This document shows positions 1 to 5,491 of a stretch of 6,487 nt of DNA, piece after piece. Within the stretch, counting starts at the first letter, position 1. The number at the start of each line of letters is the position of its first letter. The DNA lies in assembly GCA_030636545.1 (NCBI GenBank), contig DAOVWR010000067.1:1-6487 (forward strand), in the 5' to 3' direction. Made by a program: the position numbers and the translations under genes. The DNA is from Mycoplasmatota bacterium. GTDB taxonomy: Bacteria > Bacillota_I > Bacilli_A > Izemoplasmatales > Izemoplasmataceae. Below the pieces are notes generated by a model. The model worked only from the letters and a program-made list of their open reading frames with translations, was not told where the DNA came from and did not search any database.

Positions 1-468
1 ATTATGAATAAAACAGCACCAGAAGATGATGTATTTCAAGCAGCTTCAATCGCTAGCTTACATCAAGATATTAAAGGTTTCGAAAGTGGCTATGAAACAA
101 TGGTTGGTGAAAGAGGAGTAACACTTAGTGGTGGACAAAAACAACGTGTAGCTATTGCTAGAATGCTTTTAAATGATAAGCCAGTATTAATATTTGATGA
201 TAGTTTAAGTGCAGTTGATACAGAAACAGATATTCAAATAAGAACTGCATTAAACAAACATTGGAAAAATACAACATTATTTATTATTACTCACCGTATT
301 ACAACTGCCATGGAGGCAGACAAAATTATAGTTTTAGATAAAGGCGAAATAGCTGAATCAGGTACCCATGAATCTCTATTAAAAAAGAATGGTATCTATG
401 CTCAGTTATGGGATATTCAAACAAATGTTGAATACGACTTTATGAAACTCGATGAAGGAGTTGAATAA
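1..468 (+). CDS. ABC half-transporter, C-terminal ATPase part (YheI/BmrC-like), 5' truncated by window edge
   Basis: This is the 3' end of an ABC exporter gene. The reading frame is open from base 1, so the ATG at 4 is internal rather than the true start. About 155 residues of the nucleotide-binding domain are visible. They include the X-loop (TMVGERG), a consensus signature LSGGQKQR (124-147), Walker B LIFDD (187-201), the D-loop SLSAVD and the switch histidine in ITHR (292-294). The residue after the Walker B aspartate, normally the catalytic glutamate, is Asp (199-201). In heterodimeric exporters such as BmrC/BmrD and TM287/288 this marks the subunit carrying the non-catalytic Walker B. 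The membrane domain and Walker A lie off the left edge. The next gene starts 2 bp after the stop and supplies the partner, so the two are very likely co-translated. The substrate cannot be read from sequence; multidrug or lipid-like export is usual for the family. Confidence 0.95.
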   Translation: MMNKTAPEDDVFQAASIASLHQDIKGFESGYETMVGERGVTLSGGQKQRVAIARMLLNDKPVLIFDDSLSAVDTETDIQIRTALNKHWKNTTLFIITHRITTAMEADKIIVLDKGEIAESGTHESLLKKNGIYAQLWDIQTNVEYDFMKLDEGVE

Positions 469-470
469 AA

Positions 471-2300
471 ATGAATTACTTTGAAGAAGAAGAATATCAA
501 GATTCCAAATTTGATGTGAAAATATGGATAAAAATATTTTCTTATATGAAACCATTCAAAAGAAATGTTATTTTTGGTGTCTTAGCGGCAGTTGTTCTAG
601 CAGCGATAGATACTATTTATCCACTTATCAATAAATATGCAATAGATGAAATTATTGAAACAGGAAGTTTAGAAAAACTACCTTACTTTATAGCGTTTTA
701 TGTAGTAATTATGTTTTTAATTGGAATAATGGTTTATACATTTATTATTCATGCTGGACAAGTACAACAAAAATTGTCTTTTGCGTTAAGAAAACATGCT
801 TTTAAAAGACTACATGAACTACCATTTTCATACTACGATAAAACACCTGTAGGCTGGATAATGGCAAGAATGACAAGTGACTCACGCAAACTAAGTGAAA
901 TGCTATCATGGGGATTAATTGACTTGTCATGGGGACTTTTAATGATGGTGGGTATTACTATTGCAATGTTTATCTTAAATGTAAAACTAGCATTGCTGGC
1001 ATTAAGTGTTTTACCTGTCTTAATCATTTTAAGTATTTATTTTAAGAAAAAGATTTTACGTGCCTACCGAAAAATCCGTAAAGAGAATTCTAAAATAACA
1101 GGATCTTTTAACGAAGGTATTATGGGCGCAAAAACGACAAAAACACTAGTATTAGAAGATGAAAACTTTGGTGATTTTGACAGATTAACATCGAACATGA
1201 GAAGACATTCTATTAGAGCAGCAATGTTTGCTGGGCTATATTTCCCATCAATCTTATTTGTAGCTACAATCGCTATATCGTTAGTTATTTACTTTGGTGG
1301 TATAGATGTAGCTAGAGGTGTAATTACATTTGGGATGCTTTATGTGTTTATTGCTTATGTTGGATCATTCTTTGAACCAGTTATGCAACTAGCTAATATT
1401 TTAGCACGTTTCCAACAAGCCCAAGCTAGTGCCGAACGTATTCTTGATCTAATTGAGATGGAACCAGAAATCTTTGACACTCCGGAAGTAATTGAAAAAT
1501 ATGGAGATGCTATTAACTTTAAGAAAGAAAACTGGGAAGAGCTAGTCGGTGAAGTAGAATTTCGAAATGTAACATTCAAATATAGTAAAGGTGAAACAGT
1601 CCTTTCTAACTTTAATTTAAAAGTAAAAGCAGGAGAAAATATCGCTCTTGTAGGTCATACTGGTGCAGGTAAATCGACAATTGTTAATTTAATCTGTCGT
1701 TTCTACGAACCAACTAGTGGAAATATCCTGATTGATGGTAAGGACTACAAAGATCGTTCACTAGGTTGGCTACATGATAATCTAGGATATGTCTTACAGT
1801 CTCCACATCTATTTAGTGGCTCAATTTTAGAAAACATTAGATATGGTCGGCCAAGTGCGACACTAGAAGAAGTAATTTATGCTGCTAAGCTAGTTGAAGC
1901 TGATAACTTTATCGTTGAATTTAAGGACGGATATGAGACCGAAGTAGGAGAAGGTGGAACAAGATTAAGTGTTGGACAAAAACAATTAATTAGTTTCGCA
2001 AGAGCCTTAATTGCTGACCCTAAAATCTTAATTTTAGATGAAGCGACATCAAGTGTGGATACGAAAACAGAAAAAAGTATTCAAAGAGCAATTAAGATTG
2101 TTTTAAAGGGAAGAACTAGTTTTGTAATAGCACATAGATTATCAACAATAACATCAAGTGATTGTATCTTAGTGTTGGAAAATGGTATCATCGAAGAATC
2201 TGGAACACACAAAGAATTAATTAAACTTGAAAAGCATTATTACAAGCTTTATACTAATCAATTTCAATCAAAAGTAATATCAGAATCAAAAAGCGGGTAG
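471..2300 (+). CDS. ABC half-transporter, membrane plus ATPase domains (YheH/BmrD-like)
   Basis: This complete 609-residue type IV ABC exporter subunit follows its partner by 2 bp and has a GAAGGAG ribosome site at 454-460. Hydrophobic stretches near residues 33-55, 71-93, 147-169, 172-190, 252-276 and 285-305 fit six transmembrane helices. The ATPase domain follows a long linker (about 330-360). It has A-loop Tyr371, Walker A GHTGAGKST (395-403), Q-loop Gln443, signature LSVGQ (499-503), Walker B ILILDE with catalytic Glu524, and switch His555. The signature departs from LSGGQ, whereas the Walker B glutamate is intact. This is the mirror image of the upstream subunit, so one composite ATP site is canonical and the other degenerate. 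That pattern and the gene order match B. subtilis yheI-yheH (BmrC-BmrD), a plasma-membrane multidrug exporter. The transported compound here is unknown. The last codons overlap a terminator hairpin. Confidence 0.95.
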   Translation: MNYFEEEEYQDSKFDVKIWIKIFSYMKPFKRNVIFGVLAAVVLAAIDTIYPLINKYAIDEIIETGSLEKLPYFIAFYVVIMFLIGIMVYTFIIHAGQVQQKLSFALRKHAFKRLHELPFSYYDKTPVGWIMARMTSDSRKLSEMLSWGLIDLSWGLLMMVGITIAMFILNVKLALLALSVLPVLIILSIYFKKKILRAYRKIRKENSKITGSFNEGIMGAKTTKTLVLEDENFGDFDRLTSNMRRHSIRAAMFAGLYFPSILFVATIAISLVIYFGGIDVARGVITFGMLYVFIAYVGSFFEPVMQLANILARFQQAQASAERILDLIEMEPEIFDTPEVIEKYGDAINFKKENWEELVGEVEFRNVTFKYSKGETVLSNFNLKVKAGENIALVGHTGAGKSTIVNLICRFYEPTSGNILIDGKDYKDRSLGWLHDNLGYVLQSPHLFSGSILENIRYGRPSATLEEVIYAAKLVEADNFIVEFKDGYETEVGEGGTRLSVGQKQLISFARALIADPKILILDEATSSVDTKTEKSIQRAIKIVLKGRTSFVIAHRLSTITSSDCILVLENGIIEESGTHKELIKLEKHYYKLYTNQFQSKVISESKSG

Positions 2301-2315
2301 AAATACTCGTTTTTT
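2288..2315 (+). terminator. Rho-independent terminator overlapping the stop codon of the exporter operon
   Basis: AAAAAGCGGGTA (2288-2299) pairs with TACTCGTTTTTT (2304-2315) around a GAAA tetraloop-like turn at 2300-2303. The core is CGGGTA/TACTCG with one G-T wobble. It is extended by a second wobble and an A-tract opposite the T-tract. The run of six T completes the signal. The TAG stop (2298-2300) sits inside the stem and loop, so transcription would end within about 15 bases of the end of translation. The A-tract could also let it work on the opposite strand. Confidence 0.8.
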
Positions 2316-2344
2316 AATCGGTATTTTAAAGAAATAAGAGCATA

Positions 2345-2373
2345 TGCACTTACTTAAGTAGAAAAATTATAAT
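2345..2373 (+). promoter_or_regulatory. Candidate promoter with consensus -10 box and weak -35
   Basis: A perfect TATAAT lies at 2368-2373. Seventeen bases upstream is TGCACT (2345-2350), which matches TTGACA at only three of six positions. A start would fall near A2380. The box is embedded in a 12-bp AT palindrome (2364-2375), and the spacer contains the perfect palindrome TACTTAAGTA (2351-2360). TATAAT occurs easily by chance in DNA this AT-rich, so the call depends mainly on the structured region and terminator that follow. Confidence 0.35.
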
Positions 2374-2379
2374 TTATCT

Positions 2380-2480
2380 ATTTGTAAAACGTTGAATTTC
2401 GGCTAACCATAGCCAATAAAATATATTGTTCGAGAAATAAACCATTTCGCATACAAATTACTACTTGTATGCTCTTTTTT
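2380..2480 (+). ncRNA. Putative small RNA or regulatory leader, about 100 nt, of no recognised family
   Basis: No reading frame occupies this stretch, yet it is bounded by a candidate promoter and a strong terminator. Visible hairpins are GGCTA/TAGCC (2401-2405 with 2410-2414, loop ACCA), GAAAT/ATTTC (2434-2438 with 2444-2448) and the terminator stem. Competing pairings exist: ATTTGTA (2380-2386) with TACAAAT (2452-2458), and ATTTC (2396-2400) with the same GAAAT. These two can coexist with the GGCTA hairpin but exclude the terminator stem. That is how an attenuating leader behaves, but short AT-rich pairings also arise by chance. I see no T-box, SAM, purine, preQ1 or other familiar riboswitch consensus. 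Ends are estimates. Confidence 0.35.
2449..2480 (+). terminator. Intrinsic terminator upstream of the methyltransferase-Mrp operon
   Basis: GCATACAA (2449-2456) and TTGTATGC (2465-2472) form a perfect 8-bp stem with the 8-base loop ATTACTAC. TCTTTTTT (2473-2480) follows directly. It lies about 135 bases after the exporter-operon terminator, so it more likely ends a separate short transcript or read-through than the exporter mRNA itself. The right arm also supplies the TTGTAT proposed as the -35 element of the next promoter. Confidence 0.75.
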
Positions 2481-2493
2481 ACTTATATATAAT
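2465..2493 (+). promoter_or_regulatory. Likely promoter of the methyltransferase-Mrp operon
   Basis: TTGTAT (2465-2470) and a perfect TATAAT (2488-2493) are separated by 17 bp, the ideal spacing for the housekeeping sigma factor. The -35 matches the consensus at its first three, most important, positions. Transcription would start near 2500, giving a leader of about 16 bases that still contains the ribosome site. Position relative to the operon start supports the call. The -35 lies inside a terminator arm and the -10 inside an inverted repeat. Confidence 0.55.
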
Positions 2494-2500
2494 ATAAGTA
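2480..2500 (+). promoter_or_regulatory. Perfect 9-bp inverted repeat over the -10 box, candidate operator
   Basis: TACTTATAT (2480-2488) and ATATAAGTA (2492-2500) are exact inverted copies separated by ATA. The element covers the whole -10 box and reaches the expected transcription start, a typical site for a dimeric repressor. The outer half-sites TACTT and AAGTA recur as the palindrome TACTTAAGTA at 2351-2360. It does not resemble the Fur, Zur or MntR consensus sites I know. AT-rich DNA gives palindromes easily, so binding is unproven. Confidence 0.35.
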
Positions 2501-2515
2501 GCAAAGGTGATATAA

Positions 2516-3430
2516 ATGAAAGTAATTGAGGTTTTTAATCGTAAACTAAATCAAAGTTTAATTTATGAAAACAAGGAAATGAAAGCTTTCAGACTACAGG
2601 TAGATTTAATATTAAAGTCTGTCTACGAACGACTTATTGAAAGCGATAGAGCAATAATAATTGGTGCAGGGAAGATGAAAGATTTTTCTCTTACTTTTTT
2701 TGTGAAAAATTTTAATCATGTTGTTTTAACTGATATTGATATGAATACTGTTAATGAAGCAATAAAGGAATTACGTCTTTCTAATAAGGTTTTAGATAAA
2801 ATCACGAAAATTAGAATAGATTACACAGGATTTGAGAAAAATCAATTTTTTAATGATTTTAAAGAAAGAATTGTTAATTGTCGAACATTCGAAAAAGTTG
2901 ATCAAGTAATTAAGAGTAAACTTGAAGGATTGGAAAATTATAAATTCCTAAAAGTTTATCCAAAGACAGCTGACTTAGTATATGTATCACCAATTTATAC
3001 ACAATTAATCTATAATCAAGGTTTAAGAGAATGTGCAATACTTAGAGAAAGTGGATACCCTGAACATATGCTTAAATATATTGAGAGTACCCTACTTGAT
3101 AAAATGGTAGATGTAATTGATCGTTTTAATGATAATGTAATTGAAACCTTAAAGCCACTAGGACATCTAGTTGCGGTAAGTGATATATTTCAAGTAGATA
3201 TTGGTAGCAGTTTCCACTTGAGAGTGAAAAACGGAATAAAGAATCATGAAGTAATGGAAGAAATTTACGAAGGATATAAGGAGAAGTATGGTATGGGCCT
3301 TGGGGATTATGGTCTTTTAAACCTTGACGAAAAATTAGCACCTTACTTATCAAGATGGCTGATATGGCCATATGATGAGAAAAGCATATTTATTGTTAAG
3401 TTAAAAATATATAAAAAGAATTCAATATAG
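2516..3430 (+). CDS. Class I SAM-dependent methyltransferase-like protein, function unknown
   Basis: This is a 304-residue soluble protein with no signal peptide or membrane helix. AAAGGTGAT at 2503-2511 sits just upstream of the ATG. The middle looks like a Rossmann-type S-adenosylmethionine fold. Motif I is AIIIGAGKMKD (46-56), an acidic end of strand 2 is LTDID (71-75), a motif IV-like strand is ADLVYVSPIYTQL (152-164), a KPLGHLVAVSD strand region lies near 215-225, and a C-terminal strand is SIFIVKLKIY. The N-terminal 45 residues and the segment at about 175-215 are helical and charged and could bind substrate. I do not recognise the family, and the target (small molecule, lipid, RNA or protein) cannot be told. 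The stop lies 14 bp before mrpE with no terminator between, so the gene leads the antiporter operon. It might modify a component of that complex or a related cofactor, but location is the only support. An NAD-binding Rossmann protein is an alternative. Confidence 0.65.
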   Translation: MKVIEVFNRKLNQSLIYENKEMKAFRLQVDLILKSVYERLIESDRAIIIGAGKMKDFSLTFFVKNFNHVVLTDIDMNTVNEAIKELRLSNKVLDKITKIRIDYTGFEKNQFFNDFKERIVNCRTFEKVDQVIKSKLEGLENYKFLKVYPKTADLVYVSPIYTQLIYNQGLRECAILRESGYPEHMLKYIESTLLDKMVDVIDRFNDNVIETLKPLGHLVAVSDIFQVDIGSSFHLRVKNGIKNHEVMEEIYEGYKEKYGMGLGDYGLLNLDEKLAPYLSRWLIWPYDEKSIFIVKLKIYKKNSI

Positions 3431-3444
3431 AAGGAGGAATATTT

Positions 3445-3927
3445 ATGAAGTATGTAGCAACTTTCTTAGTACTATTTGCAAGCTATATTTTATTAGCTGG
3501 ATTTTATGTACAAGAGTTGATACTTGGCGCAATAGTAAGTATTATTTTAACAATCATACTAGCAAAACTTGTTAATTATACAATCGACTATCGTTTCCCA
3601 GTAAAACTTCTAGTGTTTATTTTTGCTTACTTACCAGTATTCATTTGGAAATTAATATTATCGAATATTGATGTAGCAAGAAGAGTTTTGAGTCCTAAAA
3701 TTCCTTTAAATCCAGGATTTGTAAAAATCAAAACGGATTTAAAAGGTGATTTTGCTAAGTTAGCTTTAGCGAACTCGATAACACTAACTCCAGGAACCTT
3801 ATCTGTTGATATCAAAGATGAATATATCTATGTTCATACTGTAGATGTTAAAGGTAAGACTCTTGAAGAAAACACAAAGAACATCAGTGGTATATTTGAA
3901 AAATTGTTGGGAGGGGTTTTTAAATGA
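3445..3927 (+). CDS. mrpE: Mrp-type Na+/H+ antiporter subunit E (MbhA-like)
   Basis: This 160-residue protein has three hydrophobic segments (about 4-20, 22-41, 53-73) and then a soluble tail. The tail has the MrpE hallmark ANSITLTPGTLSVDI (109-123), preceded by NPGFVKIKTDL. Length and layout match the MNHE family (about 160 residues). MrpE is a small membrane subunit needed for assembly and activity of the multi-subunit cation/proton antiporter; its homologue in the Mbh hydrogenase is MbhA. The start is well supported by AAGGAGG at 3431-3437, eight bases before the ATG. Its TGA stop overlaps the mrpF start as ATGA and is followed at once by an in-frame TAG. Confidence 0.93.
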   Translation: MKYVATFLVLFASYILLAGFYVQELILGAIVSIILTIILAKLVNYTIDYRFPVKLLVFIFAYLPVFIWKLILSNIDVARRVLSPKIPLNPGFVKIKTDLKGDFAKLALANSITLTPGTLSVDIKDEYIYVHTVDVKGKTLEENTKNISGIFEKLLGGVFK

Positions 3928-4184
3928 TAGATATTATTGTTTTCTCACTTGTGGGATTAGGTATTTTATTTGCAGTAATAAGATTATTAAAAGGACCAAC
4001 ACCAGCAGACAGAGTTGTAGCTCTTGATACATTTAACATTATTGTTATCGGAGTAATTGCTTTACTTGCTTATCATTTTCAAAATTCATTATATCTAGAT
4101 ATCGCAATTGTTTATGCTATCTTAGCATTTATTGAAACTATTGTATTTGCTAGATACTTGGAGGGTAATCATGGAGATTGTTAG
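3924..4184 (+). CDS. mrpF: Mrp-type antiporter subunit F (MbhB-like)
   Basis: This 86-residue protein has three transmembrane helices (roughly 3-20, 36-52, 57-78). The family signature KGPTPADRVVALDTFN (23-38) lies in the first loop, and acidic residues Asp35, Asp59 and Glu71 lie in or beside the helices. MrpF is a small integral subunit of the antiporter and has been linked to cation or bile-salt efflux in related systems; its Mbh counterpart is MbhB. The start overlaps the mrpE stop by four bases, with GGGAGGGG at 3909-3915 region as ribosome site. The end overlaps mrpG by 14 bp. A longer frame-shifted reading at 3845-4027 is an out-of-frame shadow. Confidence 0.93.
   Translation: MIDIIVFSLVGLGILFAVIRLLKGPTPADRVVALDTFNIIVIGVIALLAYHFQNSLYLDIAIVYAILAFIETIVFARYLEGNHGDC
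4160..4165 (+). promoter_or_regulatory. Ribosome binding site that fixes the mrpG start
   Basis: GGAGGG lies five bases before the ATG at 4171. It favours that start over the in-frame ATG at 4132, which lies deep in mrpF, has no Shine-Dalgarno sequence, and would add 13 residues absent from the usual MrpG N-terminus. Confidence 0.8.
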
Positions 4185-4506
4185 TTATGTATTTATGATA
4201 ATCGGTGGATTATTTTACCTTCTAGGAGGATTAGGTGTTTTAAGAATGCCTGACACATTTGATAGAATTCAAGCAGGAACAAAAGCTACTACACTTGGTG
4301 CATTTACATTGTTAATCGGTATTGGAATTGCTAATCCTGACTGGTTATTAAAAGTATTTCTAATTATTGTTTTCATTGCTTTAGCGAATCCAATTGGATC
4401 AAGCGCTCTTGCAAAAGCCGCTTATAGAAGCTGTGAATTACCGAAGAATTTAGTTCAAGATGATTTAAAAGAATTATTTGGAGGTGAAGATAATGACTCT
4501 AATTAA
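4171..4506 (+). CDS. mrpG: Mrp-type antiporter subunit G (MbhC-like)
   Basis: This 111-residue protein starts at ATG 4171, chosen from the GGAGGG site and the normal MEIVSYVFMIIGG-like beginning. It has three transmembrane helices (about 3-23, 38-53, 58-75). The MrpG/PhaG signature is LGVLRMPDTFDRIQAGTKATTLG (21-43), with RMPD and TKATTLG conserved, followed by LANPIGSSALAKAAYR (71-86). MrpG is required for antiport in characterised Mrp complexes and corresponds to MbhC. The acidic C-terminal tail (about 90-111, DDLKELFGGEDNDSN) is cytoplasmic by prediction and overlaps the next gene by 14 bp, so translational coupling is likely. Confidence 0.93.
   Translation: MEIVSYVFMIIGGLFYLLGGLGVLRMPDTFDRIQAGTKATTLGAFTLLIGIGIANPDWLLKVFLIIVFIALANPIGSSALAKAAYRSCELPKNLVQDDLKELFGGEDNDSN
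4480..4487 (+). promoter_or_regulatory. Ribosome binding site that fixes the MbhD-like start
   Basis: GGAGGTGA, a near-perfect Shine-Dalgarno, lies five bases before ATG 4493. The alternative in-frame TTG at 4478 would place this site inside the coding sequence, so it is rejected. Confidence 0.8.
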
Positions 4507-4747
4507 TTTCGTTGAGATAGGTATATCTGTCTTATTAATTTTACTTGCCTTTTTAGCAATAAACTCAAAAACATTAATTAAATCAGTTATGTTCTTATCT
4601 TCATTAAGTATGTTAGCTGTAATTGGATTTGTTTTACTAAAAGCACCAGATGTTGCTGTAACAGAAGCAGTAATTGGTAGTGGGTTAGTAACAAGTCTAT
4701 TTGTATTTACATTACTTGCCGTAAGAAAGGTAGGTAAAAAAGCATGA
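4493..4747 (+). CDS. MbhD-like subunit (equivalent of the C-terminal part of MrpA, DUF4040)
   Basis: This 84-residue protein has three transmembrane helices (about 6-24, 31-49, 57-76). The MbhD/DUF4040 signature KAPDVAVTEAVIGSGL (50-65) has conserved Asp53 and Glu58. In classical Mrp operons this segment is fused into the C-terminal region of the large MrpA protein. In Mbh, Mbs and related complexes it is a separate subunit, as here. These acidic membrane residues lie at the side of the complex thought to carry Na+ translocation, by analogy with solved Mrp and Mbh structures. The start follows GGAGGTGA and overlaps mrpG by 14 bp. The TGA stop overlaps the next ATG by four bases. Confidence 0.85.
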   Translation: MTLINFVEIGISVLLILLAFLAINSKTLIKSVMFLSSLSMLAVIGFVLLKAPDVAVTEAVIGSGLVTSLFVFTLLAVRKVGKKA

Positions 4748-5490
4748 AGAATTTCTTAGCATTATTATTAACATTATTCTTAGGTTACATGATTATGACA
4801 TCATTAGCAGCAAATGATCTTTTCCCAGATCAAGGGGCTGCGGATGTAACTACTAGAGTAAGTCAAAAATATATTGATCGAAGTGTAAACGGAGACGTAG
4901 GAGAAGTAATATTTGGACAAGCTACTAATTTAGAAAGTGGTCCAGCTAATATTGTTACTGCCATTGTTGCGGATTACCGTAGTTTTGATACATTAGGAGA
5001 AGTAACGGTATTATTTGTTTCTTCACTAGGTGTCGCTCTACTGCTTGGCGGACCTAAACAAAAACGTTTAGAACTTAATTTCCACCCTAACTTTATGTTA
5101 AGAGTTGGGTCACGTGCCTTATTTGGAATCATTTTAATGACAGGAATTTATATCGCGATTCATGGTCATTTAACTCCAGGTGGAGGGTTCCCTGGTGGAA
5201 CTATGATTGCTAGTTCGATGTTGCTCTTGTATCTTGCAGATGATGAGTTTAGAGCAAAAATAAAAGGATTCAAAATGTTAGAAAGTGCTGCTGGTAGTGC
5301 TTATGTACTTATTGGGTTAGCCGGATTATTCTTAGGAAGTTATTTCTTAGAAAACTTACTAGGGAACGGTATACTTGGTGATTTACTTAGTGCTGGTATG
5401 ATTCCAATTATCTATGTATTAATTGGACTTAAAGTTGGTAGTGAAATCTCTGGTGTTATTGATAATTTCCTTACAGAGGAGGGTGTTTAA
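4744..5490 (+). CDS. mrpB: Antiporter subunit B with N-terminal MbhE-like domain (MbhE-MbhF fusion)
   Basis: This 248-residue protein carries two domains. Residues 1-105 resemble MbhE, the last part of MrpA: one N-terminal helix, an external loop, then NIVTAIVADYRSFDTLGEV (69-87) running into a helix. Asp77, Arg79, Asp82 and Glu86 of the characteristic DxRxxDTLGE pattern are present. Residues 115-248 are an MnhB/MrpB domain with four helices and the signature GHLTPGGGFPGG (141-152) preceded by His140. Stand-alone MrpB is about 140 residues, so the extra length is explained by the fusion. Together with the upstream MbhD-like protein it supplies all MrpA C-terminal elements plus MrpB. Its ATG overlaps the preceding stop by 4 bp; the nearest ribosome site is AAAGGTAGG at about 4726-4734. 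In the complex it would help line the proposed Na+ path. Confidence 0.9.
   Translation: MKNFLALLLTLFLGYMIMTSLAANDLFPDQGAADVTTRVSQKYIDRSVNGDVGEVIFGQATNLESGPANIVTAIVADYRSFDTLGEVTVLFVSSLGVALLLGGPKQKRLELNFHPNFMLRVGSRALFGIILMTGIYIAIHGHLTPGGGFPGGTMIASSMLLLYLADDEFRAKIKGFKMLESAAGSAYVLIGLAGLFLGSYFLENLLGNGILGDLLSAGMIPIIYVLIGLKVGSEISGVIDNFLTEEGV
5475..5483 (+). promoter_or_regulatory. Ribosome binding site that fixes the mrpC start
   Basis: AGAGGAGGG lies eight bases before ATG 5492. The longer in-frame possibility from TTG 5423 lies within the fused mrpB gene and would add 23 residues not found at the NuoK-like N-terminus. Confidence 0.75.
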
Positions 5491-5491
5491 G

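Noticed and set aside
833..1579. Minus-strand reading frames at 833-1027 and 1355-1579
   Set aside because: They lie fully inside the ABC exporter gene, have no ribosome site and encode no recognisable protein.
2401..2448. tRNA-like pieces in the intergenic region (GTTCGA, small hairpins)
   Set aside because: There is no acceptor stem, anticodon arm or GGTTCGANTCC T-arm in register, so no tRNA can be drawn.
2316..2515. T-box or other known riboswitch upstream of the methyltransferase-like gene
   Set aside because: No T-box sequence and no purine, SAM, preQ1, TPP or similar core was found; only generic alternative pairing is visible.
2516..3430. Nicotianamine/staphylopine synthase-like identity for the methyltransferase-like gene
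   Set aside because: Length and SAM fold are compatible, but I see no specific family motif and no metallophore export or uptake genes next to it.
3126..3815. Minus-strand reading frames at 3126-3371 and 3627-3815
   Set aside because: They are shadows of the methyltransferase-like gene and mrpE, with low-complexity translations and no family resemblance.
3845..4027. Plus-strand frame bridging mrpE and mrpF
   Set aside because: It is out of frame with two well-supported overlapping genes and its translation shows no membrane or family pattern.
3924..4750. Mycoplasma-type genetic code (TGA as Trp)
   Set aside because: All Trp codons inspected are TGG, and TGA ends mrpE and the MbhD-like gene at the expected family lengths in ATGA overlaps.
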